Shown one piece after another: positions 1 through 7,713 of a stretch of DNA of 52,161 bases; the stretch's first letter is position 1; each line of letters begins with the position of its first letter. Below the pieces are notes generated by a model that was given only the letters and a program-made list of their open reading frames with translations, was not told the DNA's origin and ran no database searches. Location of the stretch: the NCBI GenBank assembly GCA_910578085.1, contig CAJTPM010000026.1, positions 1-52,161 of the forward strand. The letters run 5' to 3'. The translations under genes and the position numbers were made by a program. The stretch is from an uncultured Lachnospiraceae bacterium (GTDB taxonomy: Bacteria > Bacillota > Clostridia > Lachnospirales > Lachnospiraceae).

Positions 1-155
1 AAGTCCAATGCCAGAGTTTCGCTGGCAGGATCAATCAGAATTCCGAGAGATCATTGTTTCTATATCAGTTCGTTTTCTGATGGATTTATCATATCGCCTT
101 TGCCTGCCGCATAAAACGGTAAAAAAATGAAAAAGGTTGAATTTTCCAAGCAAGG
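1..155. other. Non-coding left edge
   Basis: This stretch lies downstream of the response regulator stop on the minus strand and runs off the window. I see no convincing coding frame, RNA gene or strong terminator hairpin. The tract aaaaaaatgaaaaagg near 120-136 is A-rich but is not preceded by a clear GC stem. Confidence 0.4.
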
Positions 156-1694
156 TTATCTGTTGGATTTTCTGTATTCCGCCGGGGACATGCCGACGCA
201 TTCCTTAAACACTCTGGCAAAGTATTTTGCATCGGTGTAGCCTACTTTCTCTGAGATCTCATACTGTTTTAACTGGGTGCCGATTAACAGTTCCTTCGCC
301 TTGGCCAGGCGGTAATTGCGGATGTAGGCGCTGAAATTTTCGCCCAGCTCCTTATGGAACAGCGCTCCCAGATATTCCTGCGTCAGATTCAGCCTGTCCG
401 CTATTTCATTTAAAGTGATCCCGTCCGCGTAAAATTCATGGATCATGCTCTGGGCCTTTTTTACCGCAAGACTTACCGCTCCCGTTTCCCTGTCTGAAAG
501 ATCCATATAGGCAAAAAGTTCCTCAAGGGTTTTTTTCAGTTCCCTCTCCGTCTTCGCATTCATCACCCGGTCCAACAGCTTCTTCTGATCAAGACTCTGA
601 TAATTAATACAGCCCACTTCCTTGGCAATATTTAAGATGGACCACTGAAACCGCACAAAAGATTCCTTGATCTCCTTGGGCGAATATACCTTTCCATTTA
701 AAAAATACCGGTGAAATTTCTCCACCGTTTCCCGGATCTTTTCCTGTTCCCCCATGCAGATCGCCGCCTTGACCTGATTTTCCAGCTCCACCGGATAGAC
801 GCAGACTTCGGTCTGAATATCCGTGATGCGCGGATAAGAGATCAACACATCGTCCCCGAGAACGATATTCCAGTCCATGTACGGAAGCAGTCTGTGATAG
901 CCATCCCGGATCTGCGTCACTCCGGACACTTCCAGCATGCCGTAACTGATCTCCTTTTCCTCATTCCCCCGCTTCTGAAACAGGATCTGGCTCTGAAACC
1001 ACCGCTCTGTCTCCTGTCTGGAACTGTAACCGTAAAGCAATGCGAGAATCGCCTTGTCATACTCCATATCCACCAGGCAGTAGTTTAATCCCTTCTGTTC
1101 CAGAAGCCGGCATACCGCACGCTTTTTTCTCTCCCGCCCGCTTTCAAAGCTCTCCCCCATGTAGATCAACAGCTCGATAAACGGCATATCTTTCCCGATA
1201 CCGTACTTTTTCTCCAGAAACTCCCCCATCTTTTCGTCTTCCTTAAGCGACGATACCCCATACAGGAGACCGGACACAATATTTTCCAGACTTCCCATTC
1301 CCTCCGGCGTTCTCTTCTGTTCCTGCTCATACAGATTCTGTATTTTCCGGATCGTCTGTACAAACTCCTGCACCATCACCGGCTTGATGACATAATCGCA
1401 CACCCCCAGCTTCACCGCCTGCTGGGCGTAGGAAAATTCCGAGTAGGCTGTCAGTACGATCACTCTGGATGAGATGCCCCTCTCCTGCATCTTTGAAAGC
1501 ATTTCCAGGCCGTCCATCACCGGCATTTTGATATCCGTGATAATCAGGTCCGGTCTGTATTTCTCAATACAGGCAAGCCCTTCCTGACCGTTCCCTGCAA
1601 CACCCGATATACTGATCTCCGGAAACATTTTCCGCATCAGATCACAAAGCCCCTCCCTGATCAGAATCTCATCTTCCACAACCACTGCCTTCAT
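156..1694 (-). CDS. YesN-type response regulator, AraC family
   Basis: This 512-residue cytoplasmic protein is a DNA-binding response regulator. A CheY-like receiver occupies about residues 1-120, with acidic residues E7/D8, phospho-acceptor D54 (in DLIITDIKMP) and the conserved lysine in the VIKPV motif. A long unassigned middle region follows, and an AraC-type double helix-turn-helix covers the last 100 residues (LNEIADRLNLTQEYLG; ISEKVGYTDAKYFARVFK). It starts 35 bp after the stop of the sensor kinase gene, so the two form an operon. Such pairs usually control carbohydrate uptake genes, but no ABC transporter is visible here and the target may lie beyond the left edge. Assignment to the family is secure; the signal is unknown. 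Confidence 0.93.
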   Translation of the reverse strand: MKAVVVEDEILIREGLCDLMRKMFPEISISGVAGNGQEGLACIEKYRPDLIITDIKMPVMDGLEMLSKMQERGISSRVIVLTAYSEFSYAQQAVKLGVCDYVIKPVMVQEFVQTIRKIQNLYEQEQKRTPEGMGSLENIVSGLLYGVSSLKEDEKMGEFLEKKYGIGKDMPFIELLIYMGESFESGRERKKRAVCRLLEQKGLNYCLVDMEYDKAILALLYGYSSRQETERWFQSQILFQKRGNEEKEISYGMLEVSGVTQIRDGYHRLLPYMDWNIVLGDDVLISYPRITDIQTEVCVYPVELENQVKAAICMGEQEKIRETVEKFHRYFLNGKVYSPKEIKESFVRFQWSILNIAKEVGCINYQSLDQKKLLDRVMNAKTERELKKTLEELFAYMDLSDRETGAVSLAVKKAQSMIHEFYADGITLNEIADRLNLTQEYLGALFHKELGENFSAYIRNYRLAKAKELLIGTQLKQYEISEKVGYTDAKYFARVFKECVGMSPAEYRKSNR

Positions 1695-1729
1695 GGACTT
1701 TCTTCCCTCCCGTTATCCATATCTCCTCT

Positions 1730-3373
1730 TTATCTATCACTGTTTTCGCTCTTTTCTTCTGCTTCCGCGACCGGAATCCGGATCTGTACCAGGGTTCCCT
1801 CCCCCTGTTTGCTGTGTATCATGATCCGTGTTCTTTCCCCATAGTACATATGTAATCTTGTGATCGCATTTTCCATCCCGATATGGTTTTTATCTTCTGT
1901 TTTGCGAAAGATCCCCTGATTCATCTCCCGCACGATCTCATCCGGAATGCCGCAGCCGTTGTCCTCGATCTTAATCTCTATAAAATCATGATCCCGCTTC
2001 ATCTCCATCTGCAGGCTGCAGGTCCTGTCCACACCCTCAAATCCGTGCAGGATGGCATTCTCTATAAAAGGCTGCAGCAGCAGCTTATGGACGGTCAGAT
2101 CCATCAGCTCCGGCGCCACGTTGATATGACAGTCGAAAGCATTTTTCAACCTGGTCTGCTGTAAAAAAATATACTGTTTCAGCCATTCCACCTCATCCCT
2201 TATCTTTACCACACCGTTGCTGTCGGATATCCCGTAGCGCAGAATGCGGGCTAACGTGGTGATCATATTGCTGATCTCGTATTCGTCTCTGTCAATGGCC
2301 ATCCAGTTGATCGTATCCAGTGTATTATAGAGAAAATGAGGATTGATCTGGGCTTCCAGCGCGGCAATCTCCGCATTTTTCTGTTTCACTACGGACTTCT
2401 TTAACCGTTCCGTCATCGGCAGAACGGACAGCAGCGACAGCGCTATGATAACTCCCAGTATTTTCTGCTGCTGGTGAAGCCCCTGCACCAGTTCATTCTG
2501 ATTGGTGGCCCGGATAATTTCCCAGCCTGTCTTTTCATCCTGTACGGAATAGACGGACAGTTCCTTATCCCCCAGAAATCCCGTCCGCTCCGCGATATTC
2601 CGGTATGCCTTTGTTTTCGTCCCCGGATCCGCCCCTTCCGGAAAAACGGACTCCCCCAGTCTGTCGGAACCCGCACAGGATACCAGATAACCCGCGCTGT
2701 CCACGATAAAATTAAACCCGTTTTCCGTAGGCGGCGCGCAGACTTCCTCAAGCAGTTTCTCGTCAATGCTCACCACCACCACACCGCACTGTTTGTCCAC
2801 ATCCCGATAGTCAATGATACGATGTCCGATGTGGAACAGATAACAGGAATTACTGCCGAAGACCACTTTCTCCCCGGTGGAAAACAGATGAGTTCTATTG
2901 TCGCTGCTGATCTCCGCATACAGCTCCGCCTGGGACAGCTCCATGCTGTTAAGCCAGGATGTCTGCGTCGTCGATGCTGTCAGCTGGTCATAGAAGGCCA
3001 GTTCACCGCTCTCCGTAATAATCAAAATAGACTTCACATAGTCCTTTGTGTAAAACAGTCCCCGCAGCGTTTTACGAAGCTGTTTCCTGTTGTTTGCCAC
3101 ATCCTCGCCTGCATTGATCCGGTCCACCAGTTCTACGATACCGTCATCCGTATAGACCTGAAACAGAATGTCCTCATAGGACTCCAGCCACACGTCCAGG
3201 CTCACCCTGGTCTGTTCCAGATTTGCCTTTGTCATGCTCTCCACATTCTGCTGCACCAGTTTTGACGTATTATAATAGTAGACAATATTGACTAATACAA
3301 GCGGAATGACCGCCAGGACAAGAAACGCCGTCACCCACTGATATCTGATTCCTTTTCTGACCTTTGCTCTCAT
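1730..3373 (-). CDS. YesM-type sensor histidine kinase lacking a recognisable HAMP core
   Basis: This 547-residue membrane kinase should phosphorylate the adjacent response regulator. It has an N-terminal membrane helix (about 12-34), an extracellular sensor region of about 270 residues (cache-like by position), a second membrane helix (about 305-322), a His_kinase domain with the phospho-acceptor motif INPHFLYNTLD near residue 348, and a HATPase with NGCGIP. After the second helix the chain passes within about ten residues into MTERLKKSV, which in related kinases is the end of the HAMP/linker segment. The usual ~50-residue HAMP core is therefore not visible. The ATG is preceded by AAAGGGGGTGG. 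A perfect palindrome, ATGATAA-C-TTATCAT, lies at 3393-3407 just upstream and could be an operator. Confidence 0.92.
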   Translation of the reverse strand: MRAKVRKGIRYQWVTAFLVLAVIPLVLVNIVYYYNTSKLVQQNVESMTKANLEQTRVSLDVWLESYEDILFQVYTDDGIVELVDRINAGEDVANNRKQLRKTLRGLFYTKDYVKSILIITESGELAFYDQLTASTTQTSWLNSMELSQAELYAEISSDNRTHLFSTGEKVVFGSNSCYLFHIGHRIIDYRDVDKQCGVVVVSIDEKLLEEVCAPPTENGFNFIVDSAGYLVSCAGSDRLGESVFPEGADPGTKTKAYRNIAERTGFLGDKELSVYSVQDEKTGWEIIRATNQNELVQGLHQQQKILGVIIALSLLSVLPMTERLKKSVVKQKNAEIAALEAQINPHFLYNTLDTINWMAIDRDEYEISNMITTLARILRYGISDSNGVVKIRDEVEWLKQYIFLQQTRLKNAFDCHINVAPELMDLTVHKLLLQPFIENAILHGFEGVDRTCSLQMEMKRDHDFIEIKIEDNGCGIPDEIVREMNQGIFRKTEDKNHIGMENAITRLHMYYGERTRIMIHSKQGEGTLVQIRIPVAEAEEKSENSDR

Positions 3374-3392
3374 CGCAGACCACCCCCTTTTT

Positions 3393-3407
3393 ATGATAAC
3401 TTATCAT
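3393..3407. promoter_or_regulatory. Palindrome upstream of the sensor kinase
   Basis: The 15-base perfect palindrome ATGATAACTTATCAT lies 20 bp upstream of the kinase start codon, in the position expected for the promoter or operator of the two-component operon. No regulator can be assigned from the sequence. Confidence 0.35.
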
Positions 3408-3455
3408 GTGCTTCCGCAAAAACGGGAAATTTATGAAAAAGGATAAACTATAAAA

Positions 3456-3510
3456 GGTATCCATCCCGTGGCGGCTCATTTATCCGGCTGCCCTGCACGG
3501 AATGGATACC
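3456..3510 (-). terminator. Terminator after the zinc-finger-like hypothetical
   Basis: On the minus strand GGTATCCATTCCGTG pairs with CACGGGATGGATACC (one mismatch or wobble), and TTTTATAG follows directly. It lies 13 bp after the stop of the gene at 3524 and separates that gene from the two-component operon. Confidence 0.75.
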
Positions 3511-3523
3511 CTGCATTATGTTG

Positions 3524-4039
3524 TTACGCCAGTTCTTCATTTACAAAATCTTTGTAAACAGTTCCGGACGGGATGCCTTTCAGGTCAATGACAACCCAGC
3601 TCCAGATACTTGCCCTGTCATCCAATGTAAAATGAAAATCTTTTTGAAGATACTCGTCATTCAAAACATCCTCCAGGAACTGTTCTTCCTCATCATATTC
3701 GAGAAACATTTTTATTTCAAACAATCTGTCTGTTTCTGTCAGAAAATCTTCAAGTATTTCATCCAGAACGGTAATTCCCTCTCCGCAGATCAGCCCATCG
3801 TACCCATGAAGTGCAAAATCATACAGCAGGCAGTCTGTCCCACAATCCGCACAAACTGCCTTCACCACCTGTCCGTATTTGTTCTTATACCCACTTACAG
3901 ACATCTTGTTTTTACTATAAAACTCGCCAAAGCACCGGATTTTAAACGCCCTGCACCCACACTCACAGATGATATCCCCCTCAAGTCCTTTATCATCAGT
4001 GGGATAATAAATCTTTTGAAGATGTTTAGGCTTTATCAT
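3524..4039 (-). CDS. Hypothetical protein with a zinc-ribbon-like cysteine set
   Basis: I do not recognise this 171-residue protein. It is acidic and soluble, with no signal peptide or membrane segment. Near the N terminus there is a CECGC group (about residues 25-29), and around residues 63-70 a CADCGTDC group. Together they could bind zinc or form a small treble-clef/ribbon fold. The remainder is rich in Glu and Asp. It has its own terminator, and a gap of about 80 bp separates it from the NUDIX gene upstream. An immunity-like or nucleic-acid-binding role would be guesswork. Confidence 0.7.
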   Translation of the reverse strand: MIKPKHLQKIYYPTDDKGLEGDIICECGCRAFKIRCFGEFYSKNKMSVSGYKNKYGQVVKAVCADCGTDCLLYDFALHGYDGLICGEGITVLDEILEDFLTETDRLFEIKMFLEYDEEEQFLEDVLNDEYLQKDFHFTLDDRASIWSWVVIDLKGIPSGTVYKDFVNEELA

Positions 4040-4118
4040 TCCGTTCCTCCATACAGGGAAATAATTGTATCACTCCGTTCCCCCTTACAATCTTTGCACA
4101 TACCATCACTGACGGCAT

Positions 4119-4685
4119 TTACAGATTATCTAATCCCCCGATAGAGAAAAACCAGGAAGCGATCTGCGCTCTTGTACTGAACTGCTCTGTCTGAAGCAGA
4201 TGCGCCACCTCCTCCTTTGTGTAAAAGGCCGCCTGGATCCACTCATTTTCCGACATATGGGAATCATTGATCTCTCCCTCCGCCTCCACAAAGGCGATCT
4301 GGTTTAAAATATCACAGATGGACACCGCCGCAAAAGCGGGTTTCAAAATATGGTGGATCTTTTTGAGTGAAAGCCCGGTCTCCTCATAGAGTTCCCGCCT
4401 GATGCATTCCTCCATCGTCTCCTCTTCCTCTTTCATCCCCGCGCAGAGGTTATAGACAAACCGGTCCACCCCCATCCGGAATTCCCGCAAAAGCAGCAAT
4501 TTTCCTTCATAGACTGCCACTATGGAAACCCCGCTGACCTTCTCTCCCAGTTCGGAAATCTCTCTGATCTCATGGTGACTTACGATCTCATACCTTTTCT
4601 CATGCCCCGCCCGGTTCTCATAGACAAGCTCGTAATTCTTCAAATACTTTCCTTCCCGTACCTTATTGATCTCCAGTAACTTCAT
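4119..4685 (-). CDS. NUDIX hydrolase
   Basis: A 188-residue NUDIX hydrolase. The full Nudix box G-x5-E-x7-RE-x2-EE-x-G is present at about residues 82-104 (starting GMKEEE, ending RELYEETGL), which is the Mg2+-binding catalytic helix. The surrounding fold resembles ADP-sugar or nucleotide-sugar pyrophosphatases, but the substrate cannot be read from the sequence. It starts 27 bp after the RNase E/G stop and is probably co-transcribed with it. A second, more ADP-ribose-pyrophosphatase-like NUDIX gene lies at 44366. Confidence 0.88.
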   Translation of the reverse strand: MKLLEINKVREGKYLKNYELVYENRAGHEKRYEIVSHHEIREISELGEKVSGVSIVAVYEGKLLLLREFRMGVDRFVYNLCAGMKEEEETMEECIRRELYEETGLSLKKIHHILKPAFAAVSICDILNQIAFVEAEGEINDSHMSENEWIQAAFYTKEEVAHLLQTEQFSTRAQIASWFFSIGGLDNL

Positions 4686-4712
4686 GCCAACCTCTTTTCT
4701 ATAAAAAATCAG

Positions 4713-6029
4713 TTATTTCTTCCACTCCCAGTCCCGCAGCATAAACTGCAGCGACCGCGAACTCTTTTTCCTTGTAATCTCCGCAAGCCCCAGCCTCGTC
4801 AGATCCACAAAGCGGGTAGTCACCGTATCCTTTGCCGTCTCTTCCTTCAGAGCCTCCACCAGCATTTTCGTATGCTCCCTGTCCTTCATATTGATGAAAT
4901 CCACCAGGATCATACCGCTTAAGTTTCTGGCGGAGAGCTGATAGCAGACCTCTTTCACAGCCTCCAGATTCGTCCGGAAATAAAACTCCTCCGGATCCGT
5001 TTTCTTCTCCGCCTTGCCCGAGTTGACATCGATGGCCACCAGCGCTTCGGTCTGCTCTATCATCAGGTAAGCGCCGGATCTCATATACACTTTAGGCGAC
5101 AGAAGTTCCCGCAGGCGGGTGTCCAGTGCATAGACGCTTGCCAGCGAAATACGTTTATCCTCATAAAAACGCACCGGAACCACGCTGGTATACGCATGGG
5201 CCGCCAGCGTCTCGTACACGTCTCTTTCATCCGTCACGATCTCTTCCAGAGAAGAAAGCCTCTGTTCCTTGATGAAATCCAGATAGAAGACCGGCGGTTC
5301 ATACAGTTTGCTGTAGGTTGTTCTTTTTTGACTTTTTCGGTCAATTTCTTCCAGTTGACTGATCAGGTCGGTTATCTCTTTCTGCCATACTTCCGGTTTT
5401 ACAGCGGGCGCATTGGTGCGGAACGTGATATCCCATTCCGCCAAAACAGAAGCATTTTCCCTCTCCCCCAGGGCAGGGACTTTTGACCAGACAGTCTCTT
5501 TCCACTCCTCAAACTCTTTTCTCAGCCGTTCTTTGTCCTGCGCCCCGCTCTTTGCCGAACAGGTGACACGTCCGCTTCCTTTTTTTACGACGACGGTCTG
5601 TCCCGCCAGGGAATACTCCGCCGAAAGTTCAGGCGGTTTGTTCCCCTTCGCCTGTTTAATAATCTGAACCGGTATCTCGTCGCTGCACAGGATCCGGCCA
5701 TCCGCCGCCCTGTTCACAGGCTTGTAACAGGCATTCTCCTTTATCTGTAAAAAGCCGGTTCTGCCCTTTGTTCCTCTGCCTTCCTCCAGTGCAAGAAAAG
5801 CCCCCTGGAACTGTTTCGCCACATTCAGCACTTTCCCCAGTACAATGGTTCCGATGGGAAATTCCTCTTTCTCTTCTCTGGCGGCGCGGCAAATCCTGTT
5901 ATCCTGTATCAGGAAGCTGTAGAGGATTCCCCCGTTTCTCACAATCAGTATTTTGTTGGAACGCTCTTTTCTCTGATACAGTTCATGTTCCTTTTCCAGA
6001 TGGGATGCTCCCTGTATATATCTGCTCAC
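4713..6029 (-). CDS. rng: Ribonuclease E/G family endoribonuclease
   Basis: A 438-residue endoribonuclease of the RNase E/G family, acting in rRNA maturation and mRNA turnover. The N-terminal strand NKILIVRNGGILYSF leads into an S1-like domain (GTIVLGKVLNVAKQFQGAFL). The two Mg2+-binding aspartates of the DNase I-like domain are in LVAIDVNSG and ILVDFINM. The protein ends soon after the catalytic domain, like RNase G. The reading frame opens with GTG (MSRYIQG) after GGTTGGAGA; a start nearer NKILIV is possible. In many Clostridia rng is followed by rplU-rpmA; here a NUDIX gene follows instead. Confidence 0.92.
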   Translation of the reverse strand: MSRYIQGASHLEKEHELYQRKERSNKILIVRNGGILYSFLIQDNRICRAAREEKEEFPIGTIVLGKVLNVAKQFQGAFLALEEGRGTKGRTGFLQIKENACYKPVNRAADGRILCSDEIPVQIIKQAKGNKPPELSAEYSLAGQTVVVKKGSGRVTCSAKSGAQDKERLRKEFEEWKETVWSKVPALGERENASVLAEWDITFRTNAPAVKPEVWQKEITDLISQLEEIDRKSQKRTTYSKLYEPPVFYLDFIKEQRLSSLEEIVTDERDVYETLAAHAYTSVVPVRFYEDKRISLASVYALDTRLRELLSPKVYMRSGAYLMIEQTEALVAIDVNSGKAEKKTDPEEFYFRTNLEAVKEVCYQLSARNLSGMILVDFINMKDREHTKMLVEALKEETAKDTVTTRFVDLTRLGLAEITRKKSSRSLQFMLRDWEWKK

Positions 6030-6147
6030 TCTCCAACCCCTTCAAAATTTTCCGGTCCGCCTGTGCAGATCCTTTGTCATTCCTGTTTTCACGATCTTCC
6101 CTTATCCCCGCTCTCTGCCCCGGTACAATTTACTGAAACGCCACGAT

Positions 6148-6936
6148 TTACTCCCCCAGGATCCTCGCCCAGTCTGCCTGCCAGTTATTCATACTTATCA
6201 GGTTATACTGTATACCGTTCACCACAATATTCTGATAGGGTATGATATGGGGCGCTCTCTTTCTCATCTCCTCCAGGGTTTCCGCGCAGACTTTCTCACA
6301 ATCTCTCACCAGTACCATCATCCCGCTCTCAAATCCGCCAAACCATTTTTTTGTAATACGGTTCTTATGCGGTTTTTTCTGTATATCCTGTCTCGAAATA
6401 AGAAACAGGCCTTCCCGATACCCGCCTGCCTGAGGAACCTGGCAGGAATAAAAGGCCGCTGCAATATCACTGAGTTTCCTCAGATAACATCCTTTATTCG
6501 AACCGACAGCCACAAAATAGTGCGCTGTAACGATGAATAAGAAAATCGGTTTTCTGCCGATATTCCTCGGCGCAGCGCCGATTTTCACCGCCGAATACCC
6601 CATCAGTTCCCGATCTGCTTCCTCCAGCTCTCTCACGCTGTACCCTGTTTCTTTCTGAAAAAAAGAAAGATATGTACTGATACTGATTCTGGAAAGAATA
6701 AACCACAAAAGCAACATGACAAACCCAATACCAAAAAAGCCTGCTGTAAGGCTCCATGCCGCTGGCTCCTCCGCTACAAAACTGACTATCCCAACCAGCA
6801 CACCCATAAATATAAAATAAAGGCTCAGCAAAAACAAAAGCACAGCTCCTTTTCCGCCCTGTGTTCTGCATGCCTTCAACAGGCTCCCATACCGTTTCAC
6901 TTTTTTCTGTAATTTTTCAGGTAGCTCCATTTTCAT
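6148..6936 (-). CDS. Hypothetical membrane protein, two TM segments
   Basis: A 262-residue protein I do not recognise. A basic N terminus (about 1-28) is followed by two hydrophobic segments, about 31-51 (VLLFLLSLYFIFMGVLVGI) and 60-82 (LTAGFFGIGFVMLLLWFIL). A predicted cytoplasmic domain of about 180 residues makes up the rest. It sits between rng and the DUF2344 gene, which are usually neighbours, so it is an insertion in that block. The start ATG (MKMELPEK) is preceded by GGAGGAGAAAAGTG. Confidence 0.75.
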   Translation of the reverse strand: MKMELPEKLQKKVKRYGSLLKACRTQGGKGAVLLFLLSLYFIFMGVLVGIVSFVAEEPAAWSLTAGFFGIGFVMLLLWFILSRISISTYLSFFQKETGYSVRELEEADRELMGYSAVKIGAAPRNIGRKPIFLFIVTAHYFVAVGSNKGCYLRKLSDIAAAFYSCQVPQAGGYREGLFLISRQDIQKKPHKNRITKKWFGGFESGMMVLVRDCEKVCAETLEEMRKRAPHIIPYQNIVVNGIQYNLISMNNWQADWARILGE

Positions 6937-6995
6937 TTACACTTTTCTCCTCCATAAAATGTCCGATTACCGTATAAACACACTTCCGCTCCCGG

Positions 6996-7706
6996 TCACT
7001 GATCCATCGGCACAAATACAGGCTCTTCTTCCGTCCCCCGGTTCCGATAGGTATCCTCTCTCGTGACCGACATTTCAGACGCATCAAATGAAATACCCAA
7101 TTTATTAAAAAGCGCTTCCATCACCATGGCCGGTTTGATATTCCCAGCGCTGGATGCATTCACCATCAGATACAGACATTTTTTTCCCTGATAGGAAGAA
7201 AGCCTGAAATCATAGATCGACGGCTTTAAGTCAACCTGAAGCACACTCTTTTTCGTCTGCTTCTCCACCAGGATCTGATCCGCTTTCAGGAACTCTTTTA
7301 TCGCTTCCCGCCATCCCTCGGGCGGCTCGAAGTCATCCCGGAAAGCGATATAATATCCCGCAGCCGCCACAGCTGCCATGGCGCTGCCCGACTTCTCCGG
7401 CAATACCACCACGGAGAGCACTTCCATCCCCTCCGCCATGTGTTCATTCATTCGTTTCCTTACATCTTCCGTATCCACCAGAGAATTCAGCTCAACATCC
7501 ATATATTCCCCTTCGCTCTCAAGCCCCACGCCCAGAGGCGCCGCAAAAGACATGACCTGATGGGGCGAAAAGCCTTCCGTGTAGGCAATATCGATATCGG
7601 CCCTGCGGAACACCTTCTGAAAGTACCGCATAATATCCAGATGTCCGATATACTTCAACGCACCGTGCTTGGAAAACTTGATGCGCACTTTAATTCGTTC
7701 ACTCAT
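6996..7706 (-). CDS. TIGR03936-type (DUF2344) radical-SAM-associated protein
   Basis: A 236-residue protein of the family always found beside, or fused to, the B12-binding radical SAM protein encoded just upstream. The start chosen is the ATG of MSERIKVRIKFSKHG, 7 bp after the radical SAM stop. The longer open frame extending to 8081 only overlaps the neighbour and has unrelated sequence. Conserved features include FSKHGALKYIGHLDIMRYFQK, YTEGFSPHQVMSFAAPLG and GVGLESEGEYMD. A role in a shared tRNA or rRNA modification has been proposed for the family but is not established. Confidence 0.93.
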   Translation of the reverse strand: MSERIKVRIKFSKHGALKYIGHLDIMRYFQKVFRRADIDIAYTEGFSPHQVMSFAAPLGVGLESEGEYMDVELNSLVDTEDVRKRMNEHMAEGMEVLSVVVLPEKSGSAMAAVAAAGYYIAFRDDFEPPEGWREAIKEFLKADQILVEKQTKKSVLQVDLKPSIYDFRLSSYQGKKCLYLMVNASSAGNIKPAMVMEALFNKLGISFDASEMSVTREDTYRNRGTEEEPVFVPMDQ

Positions 7707-7713
7707 TCTGTCA

